The notes: generated by a model not told the origin, from the letters alone. 64,000 bases of DNA from Vitellaria paradoxa (GCA_019916065.1 CM034240.1:51546372-51610371); one strand, 5' to 3'; counted from the first letter of the stretch, positions 1 through 13,236 are shown. A program made the numbers and translations.

Positions 1-267
1 TACAGACAAACCCAACAACCCCACCTCGTATTTTCTTCACCTGGCTTTAGCTTCTCCATTGCACTCAGACTAGTCTCAACTTCCCTATCAACTTAACAAG
101 AAGATCCACACTGACTCGTCCTAAAGATTCATTTGGGAAATGATAAATTAACACAAATTGATGCATTAATTAGGAAATAAAATGAGGTTCTCATTTCACA
201 AAGAAAACTTCTATAACTTGAGTTTCAATCCTTACAAGATAGGGCCCAAATTGGCATACATTCTTTT
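1..267 (-). other. Probable 3' UTR and downstream flank of the GIP1-like gene
   Basis: This stretch follows the stop codon at 268-270 on the minus strand. It is AT-rich and has no coding potential. It presumably contains the 3' UTR and cleavage site, but I cannot place the poly(A) site. Confidence 0.45.
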
Positions 268-3200
268 TCAAAAGTTAGCTGTCCAATTGAGGTGGCCCAA
301 TTGAGGTTGCTGATAAGCACCCACTTGAGTCCCAGGAGCTGCAGCGGCAGCAGCCACCCCGACTCCAACGTTCCCACCCATGGCAGGTCCCAAATGATGA
401 GGATTAGCAATTGCTGCTGGCTGTGGAGGAGGATGGTACAAGCCTGGGAACTGCATATGCGAAGATTGAGCAGCAGCGGCGTTGAAAGAAGCATGGCCAG
501 TATGGGAGGGCATGTAAGCAGCATGAGGTGTTTGCCCAGGCACGTTGTAGTATGAAGCAGACTGCATACCAGAAAGCTCCCTCGGATTCTGAATCCAAAT
601 TTCGGAAGTCTCCGCCTGTCATTTGAAATATAAAAAACTATGCAGTCAGTGAAGAAAATGTTAAATTCAAATTTATTTAATCGGATGATGAGATTCAATA
701 GCCAGTCATGAAGAAATTAAATTTCAAGAGACAAGCACGCTGAGCACATCCCCCAAAAGACTCAGAAGATACAAGGCCCTTTACACTCAATGTGTGCTTT
801 CAGCAAGGCTATCAGAACCAGAACCGGAAAGGAGGGAAAAAAAAAAAAAATTCATTGTTCCAATGGCAATTATCTAGATGTGATGGCTATGTTAGGCTTG
901 GATTACTCAAAAGTTTTGATCATTTGATTAAAATTCAATCCATTTAACACTATAACAAAAAATTACATCTTACTTTCAAGTTTTTAGGTTCAACTCATGT
1001 TTCTACAAAGTAAATCAGCTCAAGGGCAGATTATGGTCACAAATAAATTTTCCTCAGCAAATATAAAATTTAGATTGGCAACCCAAACTTAATTTTCAGA
1101 ACAAGAAGTGATCTAATCACCAGTGAAAATTATAGGAACGAATGAATAAAATACTAAAAATAGGCTTCCCAGCATACTGACATTTGGCATCTATGAAAAT
1201 AACAAGTTTTCATATGCCATTAGGGGTTCCTGGGCTACTTCTCATTTTATTTATTTATCATTTTTACTCATTTTCCCCGATATTCGGCAACCATAGCAGA
1301 CAGGCCTATTAGCTTCACTCTCAGAATCAACGATAATAACAACAGTGCATTGATATGGAGGACACCTCACCAAATCAAGCATTGAGGCCTACTAAGTTGG
1401 ATATTTTGCTATTTTATCCATTCCACTTACGATTTATAAAAATTAAAACTTGGCAAAGGGTCATCAGAGGAAACACAGACCTGCGGATTAGGAACATAAA
1501 GGTTGGCATCTTTATACTTGAGCCGAGATGAATCGTCTATCCCAGCTGCACTGCCAATGGCACCCGGAGCATTTATAGCATATCCAGTCGGAGCAGTGAA
1601 GTTTGCAAACCCTGTGGGACTGCCAGTAGGGACAGGCTTAAACTGCGGGATTCCATACTTGAGGTTATTTGCATTAAGATGAGAGCTACCCCCAGGCATC
1701 AGCAAGTAACTGCTGCCATTTGAGGGGTGAGGATAGGTGGCATTACTAGAATAGCCAGTAATGGGCATCGGTGGAACATAGACAGGGGAAAGGAACTGGC
1801 GGTACGGCATAAGATTGGCAAAATGAGAAACATGAACCTGCGGATACATTTGTGCCACTGGTGACTGTTGTTGTACCATGGCTATTGTGGATGCAGGGAT
1901 GTTGGCTGTGTGCAAGCCCAAGGCCTGTGAACAGATGGCATGATTAACTGCTGATTACTAGTTATAGTATGAAGTGATCTATTAATGATGCATAAAACAA
2001 AAATTCTGCAGTCCATGTGATGAGCTGCTGATAATACAGCATCCAAAATTCTAGAATATTGAAACTACGCATGAGGGCATGCCCATGTTTGTGCATCCAC
2101 ACAAACAAAAGAAAGGAAGATGCATACATGTTGTACCCAAGATGTTTATGACACTCAAAATTACCTCCTGAGGAGATGGCAGACCCTGTCCCCCAACAGT
2201 CTCATCCATTGTTGGTCTGAAGCAAGGGATATCATAACCAGTTTGAGGATCATATGCCTGCTTCCAGAATTCAGTACTGATCAGAATTAAAGAAAACATA
2301 TGCCATATAGTGCGACTTAAAAGAGTTACTGAACATCAAAGGGCCAAACCAAACATCTGGTCCACAATCTTCAATCAAGCAACCAGAAGATGACATGCAA
2401 ATTGAAAACTATGACACCATAAATGTAAACAGTGGACTCACTGAGAAACTTGCTAATTCAGAAGAATCCTGCAGCTTTTGTGAGTCTGAAGGATTGTAGG
2501 GTGGGCTGTTGCTGCGAACCAACCCAATGTCTGCATAGCTCTCCAAGTTCTGGGGAGCTGACTCTTTCTTATCCAGCAGTTGATTTTCAGATACCACTCC
2601 TGATGCTGGAGAATTGGAACCAGAATTTCGAACTTGATCATCTAGTAAATCTCCATGCTTTCCTGCAGACGTTTCATCACTGGAAGCCTCCAGGGCTGAG
2701 GCTGACAGACTGCCAATCACATTATCAGACAAGTATAGGACAAATTCCAGTTCAACAATAGATACTCTTAAATTTAAAACCAAGGATAATTCATATATAC
2801 ATTGAATTACTATGCAAAGCTTGGAGGCATTACTTTAAAAACTAAAATATATATATGTTTGAAGTTACAAAAAGTGTGCGAAGGTTGTTCCAATGCGACC
2901 TAGCGGTCACAGGTTCGAACCCTAAAAACAGCCCATCTGCAAGGACGTGTAAGGTCATATATATCTTACCCTCCCCAAAGCCCCAAATGCAAGAGACTCG
3001 CGCACTAAATCGCCCCTTTTACCAAAAGGTTGTGAAGCCAGTGGCAGGAATGTGCAAGCGTAAAAGGAGTCCGGAAGTTTGAACTTTGGTGGCCTAAAAA
3101 AACTCATTTTTCTACACACAAGCCTAAGACAAACATGCATTCAACATCTTTAGTGCGAATTTCTACAAATTCCAGATGCCATCTCCATTTTATACATTTG

Positions 3201-6200
3201 CCTTCAATTCACCAAACCAAACTAAGCCTTTTCCCACTAGGTGGGGTCGGCTATTGCCTTCAATTCACATAGGTAACAAATTAGATATTCCAGTCTCTTG
3301 CACTAAATCGCCCCTTTTACCAAAAGGTTGTGAAGCCAGTGGCAGGAATGTGCAAGCTTAAAAGGAGTCCGGAAGTTTGAACTTTGGTGGCCTAAAAAAA
3401 CTCATTTTTCTACACACAAGCCTAAGACGAGCGTGCATTCAACATGTTTAGTGCGAATTTCTACAAATTACAGATGCCATCTCCAATTTATACATTTGCC
3501 TTCAATTTACCATAGGTAACAAATTAGATATTCCATACGGCAGAGCTAATTGCATGTCAACAGGAAGAGTACACAATCAAGTGCATGGGCAAGTTTTACA
3601 GGTAATCCCTTTAGGCCTATATCTCTGGAATAGGAGTAGGCAGATTTCTAAACAGACAAAGTAGCAGGCTCATCAGTTGAAGAAAAAAAAAATGTGAAGT
3701 GCTTTGAGTTTTAGATAATGGGACAAGTCTAACTATGTAAAACCTAACCAGTATAAAAAATAATTCATGACAACATAAATTCAACCAAAAACACTGTTCT
3801 AGATATCCAATTCAATCAGCGAGACATCATACATGAATCAAAAAATATAAGACTTAATAGTAACTGCTGAGACCAAAAGTTCAACATGATCATGTGAAAA
3901 ACCTACCTTATTGAAGGTTCTATTGATGAATTTTCAGCACTTCCAACTGTGCGGGACTCTGATGCAAAGGTCCTGCAGGATTCAAACTCTGTCCCAAAGC
4001 TGCCAAAGGTCAGCTGACAGCGGTCAGACTCGGTCACTCGAATGTGTTCTGCAATGATTACATTCTGATTCTCATAATTGTTTACTGGTGATGGCTTCTC
4101 TTGCACCTGACGCAAATCTGTTTCTAGGTCGTTGGGATCTCCAGCATGATGTGGAACAGATTTTGCTGGGGTTCCAATAACTCCAGGACCATTAAGGCTT
4201 GACTTTTGGCTCGATTTTGGTTTCCACTCCTTATTAGACTGGGAAGCTGCAACAAAAGGTTGATGTCAAATTTTGACTCGAAGAGATCTGTGAGTAGATA
4301 GAAGTCCAAAATTTCCAGGACAGATATGGAATGGTACTAACTTCCAGGTAGCCAGCGACCACATGCCTTAAGCTTATTTTTGTCTCTCCAAAATTAAAAT
4401 AAAAGAACAGAAGTTAAAAAAAAAAAAAAAAAAGAGTTCAAGCTAAGAAAAGAAAGATGAAACAAAAAATACTTTTCAAGCACAAGAGCATGCATTTTCT
4501 AGTTAACAAAGATTGAAAACTGCTCAGGCAGCTGCGTAACACACAAATGGAATGACACATCACCTTGAACACACGTTTATGAAGCACAAGTGCTTCTCAT
4601 CTAATGTTTACCCAATCACAAGAAAATATGCCAATGCATTCATCCTATAGAAATAACTCAAGTAGCTATTGGGTGTGTTTGGAGTTGTATAAAAGTGTAT
4701 AAAATAAAATAAAATTGTAAAAGTAAATGTTTCGTAATTCATGCAGTAAGTGAAGAATTTAAATTTTGTTATATCGTAATTCGTGTTTGTAGAGATTTGT
4801 AAGATTTTGTTTTATTTTATATAGCTCCAAACAGAGCCATTATTATTGTTAACTTCGTTCTATTTCAAAAACATAAGGAGTTTGCTGGGAAAGGAGCTAA
4901 TTATTGGCTCCGTTTGGAGCTAAACAAAATAAAATAAAATCCTACAAATCTCTACAAACACGAATTATGAGACAACAAAATTTAAATTTTTCACTCATTG
5001 CACGAATTACGAGACATTTACTTTTACAATTTTATTTTATTTTATACACTTTTATACAACTCCAAACACACCCATTATCAAAAACACCTATCATTTAAGA
5101 TTAAAAAAAGAAAACCTTCAGCAGTTTCACAAAATACATTGTAATCTCACTTTCCACTAACATCAGTTTTAAGGGAACAGAACTCCAAACAGCAGTTCAA
5201 TGCCATCACAAAGTACATAAATTAGCAGTCATCACTCTGAACTAACATATTTCGCATTTTGGACCTTCTTGGTAGGTGGGCATATTTAAAAAAAAAAAAA
5301 AGTATTATTCAATCCTCAAAAAGATTAGAACAATCCCAACAATCAATTTTATAGATATCCGAAATGATAACAGTACATTAACAAGAAGTTGAAGCTTGAC
5401 AAATGTACCTTTATGATGACCCATAATTTGCTGATGCTGTCTGCTATTATATTGATTGCTTGAGAAGGATCTGTTGACCGAAATGTTGGGCACAACAGAG
5501 TCATTTTTAGAATTGGAAGTAAAAGGTCGAAATGATTCTCTAGAAGATGAACCATCCTTCCCAAGATGCAAATTTGAGAAAGAACCGCTTTGCCCAGACG
5601 AGGATTTGACTGCATTTTCAGTAGACTGACGGCGAACACCTACTGCACCAAATTCACGTTTAATAGCACCAATAGTAGGAGATGACCTTGAGTCAGGAGA
5701 TGGGACATGAACTGGATCTGAAGAAGATGAGTACACCCCTACAACAAAATGGTTAGATGCCAAAGTAGCAGAATGTGGTTGAGAATCATTTAGCTTAGAT
5801 CCTTGTGACTGCACAAATGAAGTTGGAACTGGTGCCCGTCTCTCCACCCTTGAATTAGTATCTCGGAATTGCCTGGGGTGTGAAACAGTTGGCATAACCA
5901 AAGCTTGAGATGAATAGCGCCCACCAGATGACTTATGATTTGAAGTCCCAATCGAGCTGGCAAAAAAGACCCAAGGGTCAATATGAGGATATTCTGCAAA
6001 GTCAATATAAACCTTAAACCTACATGTTCATGCAAAAAGCTAAAATGCTCTAAATTTTCAACTTTTTTGCCTTTGTGCTTTTTAACTTTTTTTTGCCCAA
6101 AAGACTTTGCTTATTTAGCCTAAAAAGCTGGGTAACCAAACACACTTAGCTTTTTTAAATTAAAAAAAAAATGAAAAAGCTAGCTTGAAAGCTGGTACCG

Positions 6201-9200
6201 AACAGGCCTAAGTATTGTCTCACTGGTAAAAGACGTTGCCTAGAATGCAGAAGCCATTAATACAGACATGAACTGAATCTTTAGCAGGGATTGATTTACT
6301 GATCACAACAATACCATACATTTAATTATATTAAAATTTAGATATATTTCAAGAAAATCTAAATTTATAACCAGGATTTATGAAACTGATAAGAAGGAAA
6401 AAAATGAAAAACAAAAAAGAAACACATCAAGTGAAGGGGAAAAAATTTTAAAAAAAAAAAAAAAAGCAGGCATACCCCTTCTCAGAAACATTTGAGTTCA
6501 CTTGCTCATTGATGGATGTTGAGCACTGCGGTGAAGGAGGCTTCATCTCCTTACCGGTATCTTGGTTTACTCTGTTGTCTCTCACTACACGAAATTCACG
6601 ACTGCCCCCTGTGACCAGTAGCATTCCATTTATCAACAAGCATGCTAATTAAAAGATATTATGTTATATTACTCACAAACAAGAAAATCTTGATTGAAAA
6701 AAGCATAAAAACAATTGAAAAAAAACATACTACAGATTGAAGCAGAAATATCTTGGAAGATACTGACGAGTCAAGAAAGCGTTAGGATTTGCAGAATATT
6801 TATATATATTATCAAAGATTTACATATTTCTAGGATATTCTGATTTCTGCTAACTGCTCTCCTAATTGATATTGTTACCGAATCGTAGTTTAACACTTTT
6901 GATTATAAATACAAGCTGACATAGGGAAATAAACCAAATTTTAAAAAATCAAAAAGTCAAAACCAGAAGAAAAACAAATAAGAATCCAGCAGAACTGGAC
7001 GTTACCAGCCCCAGCATTCCGGTTAAAGCTTCCTCTTTGAACCACATGATCAGATGTGTTAAATTTCATCCCTTGACCAGCATGCTCGCTGGGTTTCCTT
7101 GGCTCTGTCAAACCCTTGTACCCGGTATTCTGAGGCCATATGAAATTATGTATGTCAGCCAAAACTTAAAACAATACCAAAATTTCTCTATAGAACTAGC
7201 TCTAGACAAATTGACAACAGACCTGAAATCAACTTAAAATCATTTGACACCATGAAACTGCAATGTAGAATAAATGTCCACAGATCCTCAAAAGAAAAGG
7301 CAGTGATCTCATCACAACTCAGCCAAAAAGGCACACAAGGAGTAAATGAAAATCTTTGTAAAAATCCTCGGGCAATCTAAAACAATCATTTCACAAGGGA
7401 AAAAAAAAAGTAGGACCATTATCTCAACACTCAAAATGAAAATGTTTGTATCATTAGTGGAGAATTCAAAATACACTTTTCAACACACTAATGTTACTTA
7501 AAATTTAAATTAAAACATTACCATTCTATGGAAATGACAACAATAGATTCTCCAAGGTTGATATCATTTGGGAGGACGTATGATATTTTGAGAAGAAGCA
7601 TAAGCCAATATGGTAGAGGGTAAATAAAAGGTAAGGAAGCGAAAGATGCTCTTCATTCCATTTGTTCGGTTGAGTTGAAAGAAACCACTAATCCTTTCAT
7701 ATCAATATAAGTTTGTTGCTTTATGATAAAAAATGCAAAATGCTACCTCTTTCCTCCCTCATTTTCATCCACTTATGCATATTGAGAATTTCAAAATGCA
7801 AAACGCTCTCTCAATCTTCCTCTCTGCTTTCTACCAAATGAAGCATTACTGTCTCCATCCACTCCTTTACCTTCTCCTTCCTCCTCCTTCCTTCCTTCCC
7901 TCATACTAAATAAAGCCTAAAAGATATGGTTGTTTATAATTTATGGCAAATTGTATGCTCAACATATGGAAGAAATAATTTCAACAGGAACTTCAATTCA
8001 AATAGTTGAACAAATCTGTATAATACGATTTTTTTTTTAACTCAAGCCTGGATGTCCAAGCCAGCTTATGTCTACCTTGACCAATCCCTATGAGTCCTAA
8101 AGTTAACGACCTGGTAAGCAAACCCTCCAATGGCGCTAAAGGGACTTGAATTGCTGACTATTGGGAAGCAAACCCAAAGCCTGAGCAGCAAAACTGAACT
8201 GAGCCAACCCTTAGGGTTAATACTATAATTAATTACTATGGAAGAATACATTGTTCAATAAGATCACAAAAAAATGTAGAACATTATCACCAAAAAAAAA
8301 AAAGAAGTAAAGAAAACCTTCCAAAAGTCTAGTACCACATGAATACGTTGTCATGAGCATTGCCAACCAGCACAATTGCACACATTACATGATTAGTTCA
8401 GTTATTATTTGTTCAAGCCTCGTCTCAAAATTCTACAGGAAAATAACACCACAAATGCAAGGCAAAAATTGTTAACTCAAACTTAGTCAAACAACTGTAG
8501 CTAAAAATTGGAACATATTTCTTTATGCGTTTATGTACCACTGCTGATTAGGGAAGAACAAAAACAGCTGCAGCAAAGCCAGAAAACGAATCGAACTATT
8601 ATCTACACAAATTACCAGCAAATACTATGTAACAAATGAAAAGCAAGGAATACATGCAAGGATCAAGGAGCAAGAACCGATTTTCATTTCTTCAGAATGT
8701 AATAGGCTAAAAAAAACTAAATTAAGACATAACCATACCTCTTTCTTCTTGTCTCTTTTTCTCCTTACTTCATGAAATGGATCTGCATAAAGACAGAAAG
8801 AACATGTGACATAAGATGGCCTTTTTTTTTCTTTTTTTTTTTTTTTTTGGGGGGGGGGGGGTAGTTAACATGTAATGTAAGATGAAAAAAATAAAAATAC
8901 AAACAAATGCCATATCAAATAAAGAAAAAGGCTACAGCAGCAAGCAATATTCCAATTTTCACAAATGAGTTGCACCCTTTAGCTAAATGATTTTCATATT
9001 TTATAAGAATATGCATCAAATTTCTTAAGTGGGTATAAACTCAGTTTTTGTTTGTAGATACATTCTTTGCATATCTAGCAAGTAGCAACCCCCATGGTGA
9101 ATATATATGCTAAAAGATTATGCCTCCAGCGGAAAGACATCCCCCAACAACAAAGTAATAATTGCAATAGAGGATAGAAGAAACATAAACAAAATTCAAC

Positions 9201-11176
9201 TACCTGTTCATATATATCAACAATGAAATTATCCTCTTGATTTTATTAATTTATTTATCTAGCTTTTGTATGTCCCCACTTCTCATCCTCTTAATGTTAC
9301 ATTATCAAAAACCAACCTTATATGTATTATGAATCTTGAACAGTGAAAGTGAACAGAAACCAAAAAAAAAAGATGCTCCACAGAAAGGACATAAGCAAAA
9401 GTTGAATTCCAATTTCCAACTGAAATATTGGTTGGCAATCCATGAGTGCAACCATGTACAAAGTTGAATTCCAACTGAAATATATGGGGCCTACAAGCAA
9501 ACCAGAGAGCTCCAATCAAGACTAAATAGATACGAGCAATTCCTAGGTCGCATCATAGAAAGGACTAACCCAAACTTCTATAACTTCCTTCTTTGGTTCA
9601 ATTATTACAAAATTTAAGAAAGCTCGATTTCATTTAATTTTCATAAATAAAAATTCAAACTTTGTAGAATCTTATTGTAAGTCTATCAACTTCAAACAGT
9701 TGGAAGCACATTATAGCATAAAGTGTCAAACAAAACCCCATTCTTTCAGCAAAAAGAGAGTATTTAATCCACAAAGAATGATGGCACTATTTATGAATAC
9801 ATAAAGATATGCACACACATTTATATAAAGGCAATATTAACAATAGAAACTCATTAAATTTTCACTTGCATTAAATCAAAGTAAAGATGGCTCAGAATTT
9901 ATAATGGCCACCTAAGTTCTTAATTTAGTAAAACAATTTACTGCCTAATAGGTATAATGATGATTCAAAGTTGTTTACTTTATTTCGTGATAAGTAATTC
10001 AAGGTTGTTTATCTCCATTCATCAAATCTTCTAACGTATATCTTTTTTTCATAAAGACAGCATATAACTTCTCCTAATATGGCTCTTGTAAGGCTGTTTC
10101 CCTCCCACCTCCCAATAACCCCTTCCCCTTCTGTTTAGTCTACTTGGTCTACGTGAGAGTGCTTCTACTGTCTTGCACCTGTAAGTCAAAAAATTGGTAG
10201 ACTCTCACCGCTTAACAAGACACCAGTTACTACCCTACTGCACAAAAAGTTTATTTGAACTCCATAACGAGAGCGAAGAAACACGGCTCTTAGGGGCTGT
10301 CCACCACCTTCCCATCACCCCCACTTTCTGTGTCTTCTCCTCATTCCATGCGGGAGTGCATCCACTATCATGCACCCATTAGCCCACAAATGATCCTTAG
10401 ACCAATGACGAGTGTAACCCGTTAGCACAGAAATTCTTATGCAGTCACCACAAAACAGGATATTAATAATAGCAGGGTGCACATACAGTTCATTAAAACT
10501 CCATCACGTGAAGGAAGAAACAAGTATAAAATACAACATTGCAACAAAAGATATAGTTTAATCTTATAACAAATTAGGGTTCAGGACAACCTATGGACTC
10601 GTATCATTAATAGCCAGAGGAATAAACTCAAATTCAGAACCTACAACAAAGTGTCAGTAGCCAAGTTCCCAAACATCAGTGTGGAAAATATAGTGGTATC
10701 TGCCCACTCCATTAAAATTTTTCCCACATTATGACTAAAATCCCAAAATGACAAGTGTTTACTACAAAAAAACTCAGTAAAACGTAATCGCATAATTAAA
10801 AAAAATGTGAACTTTTTTTATCACAAGAAAATGCGAACTTAATTTCTAGCTACAACTTACATACGCAAGTTCTGATCTTGACATCAATGTTCAATTGAAC
10901 CCTCTCATAGTCCTCTAAACCAAACTCCACACAAAATAAGCAAAACCCATGTACCAAATGCGACAAAAACTACTAACCAACAGGCAAGAATAGAAACCAA
11001 CCTTGATTCAGCAACTTTTGAGCAGTCTCGTTAGGATCCATGTTGGTCTCTTTAAGGGTCACATATATATCAGCGTCAGAGTGATTCCCCACGATCTCTT
11101 TGATATTTTGAATGGTTTTCCGAACACCAGCAGAAAGAATTTGAGTACCGCCTTCGATTCGCGAACCAGCAACCAT
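268..11176 (-). CDS. GBF-interacting protein 1-like (GIP1/DUF1296 family), 10 coding exons
   Basis: Spliced CDS, in order: 11176-11002, 8782-8739, 7129-7006, 6608-6476, 5956-5409, 4246-3907, 2709-2442, 2257-2165, 1924-1481, 615-268 (2517 nt, 838 aa). All introns are GT-AG and frame is kept throughout. Seen: the N-terminus (about residues 17-75: VRKTIQNIKEIVGNHSDADI, then MDPNETAQKLLNQ and DPFHEVRRKRDKKKE) is the UBA-like GIP1_N/DUF1296 domain. The rest is low-complexity, rich in Ser, Gln, Pro and Tyr, with the family motif LTFGSFG near residue 420, a YDPQTGYD stretch, and an Ala/Gly/Gln-rich tail ending LNWTANF. Known: Arabidopsis GIP1 binds G-box bZIP factors, enhances their DNA binding and is nuclear; a chaperone-like role was proposed. 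The start ATG at 11176 directly precedes the conserved domain. Which family paralogue this is cannot be settled. The introns hold SINEs, MITEs and duplications listed separately. Confidence 0.93.
2864..3020 (+). mobile_element. tRNA-derived SINE, Au-SINE-like, in GIP1-like intron 6
   Basis: A pol III B-box-like GGTTCGAACCC lies at about 2910-2922, preceded by GACCTAGCGGTCACA. After it come AAACAGCC and a pyrimidine/purine tail ending GCACTAAATCGCCCCTTTT. This order resembles plant Au-type SINEs, which end in a GTGCACC...GCCCTTTT block. The 5' boundary is approximate and I did not find a convincing target duplication. The 3' end coincides with the start of a tandem duplication (3003-3530). Confidence 0.55.
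3003..3530. repeat. Tandem duplication, two copies, period 298 bp
   Basis: Copy 1 is 3003-3300 and copy 2 starts at 3301 with the same CACTAAATCGCCCC. They run nearly identical through AGTCCGGAAGTTTGAACTTT and ATTTCTACAAATT to the block ending TAGATATTCCA. Copy 1 is longer by one 56-bp segment, which is a separate insertion plus its target duplication (3213-3268). The duplication lies in GIP1-like intron 6. Confidence 0.85.
3213..3253 (-). mobile_element. 41-bp 3'-end fragment of an RTE-type LINE with 15-bp target duplication
   Basis: The fragment is flanked by TTGCCTTCAATTCAC at 3198-3212 and 3254-3268. Its core, CCCACTAGGTGGGGTCGGCT, matches the 3' ends of the LINE copies at about 16200-16235 and 53245-53280. 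On the minus strand it ends in a TTTGG-type tail, like the copy at about 59545-59562. The neighbouring duplicate copy retains the empty site at about 3497-3511. Confidence 0.8.
4671..4838 (+). mobile_element. 168-bp MITE, copy A of an inverted pair
   Basis: The ends are GGGTGTGTTTGGAG and CTCCAAACAGAGCC, imperfect terminal inverted repeats. ATT flanks both sides, consistent with a 3-bp target duplication. It lies in GIP1-like intron 5. Length and ends resemble Tourist-like (PIF/Harbinger) MITEs, though ATT is not the usual TWA target. Confidence 0.75.
4906..5073 (-). mobile_element. 168-bp MITE, copy B, inverted relative to copy A
   Basis: This is the reverse complement of the element at 4671-4838 over its whole length, with only scattered mismatches, and it too is flanked by ATT. 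Only 67 bp separate the copies, so an RNA read through this intron could fold into a hairpin with arms of about 168 bp. Confidence 0.8.
8048..8216 (-). mobile_element. tRNA-derived SINE in GIP1-like intron 2
   Basis: Read on the minus strand it begins TTGGCTCAGTTCAG (A-box-like) and has GCAATTCAAGTCCC (B-box-like) about 50 bp later. It ends near a run of T in plus orientation (poly-A side). A related diverged copy lies near 61436-61592. Boundaries are approximate. Confidence 0.55.
8783..11001 (-). other. GIP1-like intron 1 (2.2 kb)
   Basis: This is the intron after the first coding exon. Apart from the T/G tract it contains a diverged duplicated segment (about 10092-10196 and 10288-10394, sharing a pyrimidine-rich block and GTGCTTCTACTGTC-like text). 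I see no coding sequence. First introns of plant genes often carry expression-enhancing elements, but none can be named here. Confidence 0.5.
8832..8861. repeat. T-tract abutting G-tract (T17-G13)
   Basis: A homopolymer T run is directly followed by a run of 13 G in GIP1-like intron 1. It is one of several identical-style junctions in the window. Confidence 0.9.
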
Positions 11177-13236
11177 CTCCAACAAAAAGCTAAAAACGAA
11201 TTGGAAACCACCAAATGCGCAGAAGATATATGTATATATCGAATGTATATACCGATAAAGTCAATAGATAAATAATCAAACCCTCGAGTAGTTATTGGAA
11301 ATAAAAAAGAGAAGCGAGCGATAGAGTTTGCAGTCGAAGCAAAGCGAGCAAATCACTTCGCATTGGGCATGGACAGAGAGAGAGAGCAAAGCAGAGAACG
11401 GCCGAAACAGAGTAGGAGAGTTTTGGGAGCGAGGGTTTTGAAAACGTTCTCCTTTCCCTTCGTGGGAGGCTTTAAAAATGGGTTGTGCCTTTTTCAAAAT
11501 TCCCCGATTGTGGTTTGCCCCTGCCCTTGACGTTGACTTGAGTTGCAAAATTACCCTTCACCTCTTTTATATTATTGGTTGCATTTAAATTGTCAAAAAA
11601 TAATAAATTTTAATAAAAATTTATGAATTTATATTTTATGTAGTGTAATAAAAAATAAATAATTTTTTAAAATTTTTAAGTATTTTTTAATGTTCCAAAC
11701 AGAATCTGTACAGAAATATTTAACATTCGAAATCACCTTTACAACTTCGAAAAAAAATGACCTTTGCCTTTATTTATTTTTTTTTATCGAACGTTGGCAG
11801 AATAATTTGCTCATAATTGTTTTTAAATGAATTCCATCCACCTTCGGCACATGGTAATAAGCATTGTTATTTTTTGATTGTTATTTTTTGAGCCCCATGG
11901 ATAAATTTAAAAGTAAATATAATTTTTATTTTTAAAAAATATTTTTTTTAAAAAAGTAAAAATATTCTACAAACGAAACTTAGATACAAACGAAACTTAG
12001 GCACTGTTAGGTTTGTAAACAAATGACAAAAAATTATATAAATTTCTGTTAATTTTATATCATATCAACTTTTTTTTTTCATTGTACGCATTACGAACTC
12101 TCAATTTATCTTATTTTTTTCACTCCAAACACACACTTAACTTACATACAAACAAAATTTAGATACGCAAGACCCATATTCATTATTATTATGGTGATTA
12201 TTATTATGGTGATTTTTTTAACAAAATTGGTACAAATTTATATGCATTTGGAGTGTTAAATTAAGTTAAAATTTTCTAACTTTTTTAAAAAATTTTTAAC
12301 TTTTTTCATACCAAAAATTTCAAACTTTCTAACTCTTACTAAATTTTGCCAACTTTCTTTAATTTATATATATTTTTTCACAATTTTTTAAGAATACATC
12401 AAATACTCACAATCCAAAATTTTACTTATTATTTATTTTTTATTATTATTATTATTTACCAAAATTTGATTCTCTGAACAAACACTAGATACATACTTTT
12501 GTTCAGGTGAGTCAAGTCTAAATCACTACTAGACCTATTCCACAAATTGGAATATAAAAGCCTTCTTAATTCTATCTAAATTCACAAAAAAAAAAAATTG
12601 GGGCCAGACAGATAAACACATAGAAAGCACAATTCTTGATCCATTTCACAAATTTGGAGCAAATTCCAGTGTTCTCTTGAATTTATGTAAAATTTTTTTC
12701 TTTTTGTAACAATTAAATTAAAGCCATGAATTTTCATCGAGTATAATATTATTTTCACTGATTTTTTTTTTACTCTATATTTTCACAATTAATTGTCCAG
12801 CATAAATTTTAAGAAAAAAATATTATAAATAATAAAAAGCTCGCGACTTAAAATAAAAAAAAAATCAAAGTCCCAAAATAAAATTTTTTAAGCATAACCT
12901 CGGAGCAAAATGAAATTTACCCAAATTTTGGGAAAAGGCCACCACGCGGAGTAAAAACATATTGCATTTATTTTCAGAGAGGCAAAATCTGTCTGAGATA
13001 ATGGAAGTCAACACATATGAGCATGTGAAATAGGATTTGTTCCCGTAAAATTTGCAATTGTCTTCAGATTCTGCTCCACTACCAGTTTATAAAGCAGCCA
13101 TTACACATCATGTAACCCCTCACGAAACCCACCCACCCACTCCCCTACCCACCAAAAAAGAAAAAAAAAACCCACAAAAGTTACAGAAAAAAAGGAACAT
13201 CAACTTCGAAGATCAACACCTCATAAGTTGCCTAAA
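11177..13236. other. Intergenic spacer between GIP1-like 5' end and BRX-like 3' end
   Basis: The first 250 bp (to about 11430) should hold the GIP1-like 5' leader and core promoter. They include a GAGAGAGAGAG purine tract at about 11371-11385 on the plus strand, that is, a CT-rich leader on the coding strand. From about 11580 to 12760 the DNA is very AT-rich with MITE relics (about 11590-11710; 11999-12142, ending CTCCAAACACACAC). The last few hundred bases up to 13236 are likely the BRX-like 3' UTR and terminator. Confidence 0.5.
11999..12142 (-). mobile_element. MITE relic of the TTTGG...CCAAA family
   Basis: It shares internal text with the elements at 24420-24577 and 25520-25677 (ATCATATCAACTTTTTT, TACGCATTACGAACTC, CAATTTATC) and ends CACTCCAAACACAC. 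The left end is degraded. Confidence 0.6.

Noticed and set aside
2257..2299. An alternative acceptor at 2277 giving TEFWKQ before AYDPQTGYD in the GIP1-like gene
   Set aside because: It would shift the frame relative to the upstream exon (TAC TGA stop); the acceptor before GCATATGAT (2257) keeps frame and matches the family sequence.
2870..2950. A tRNA gene suggested by GGTTCGAACCC
   Set aside because: No complete cloverleaf or acceptor stem pairing; order of motifs fits a SINE instead.
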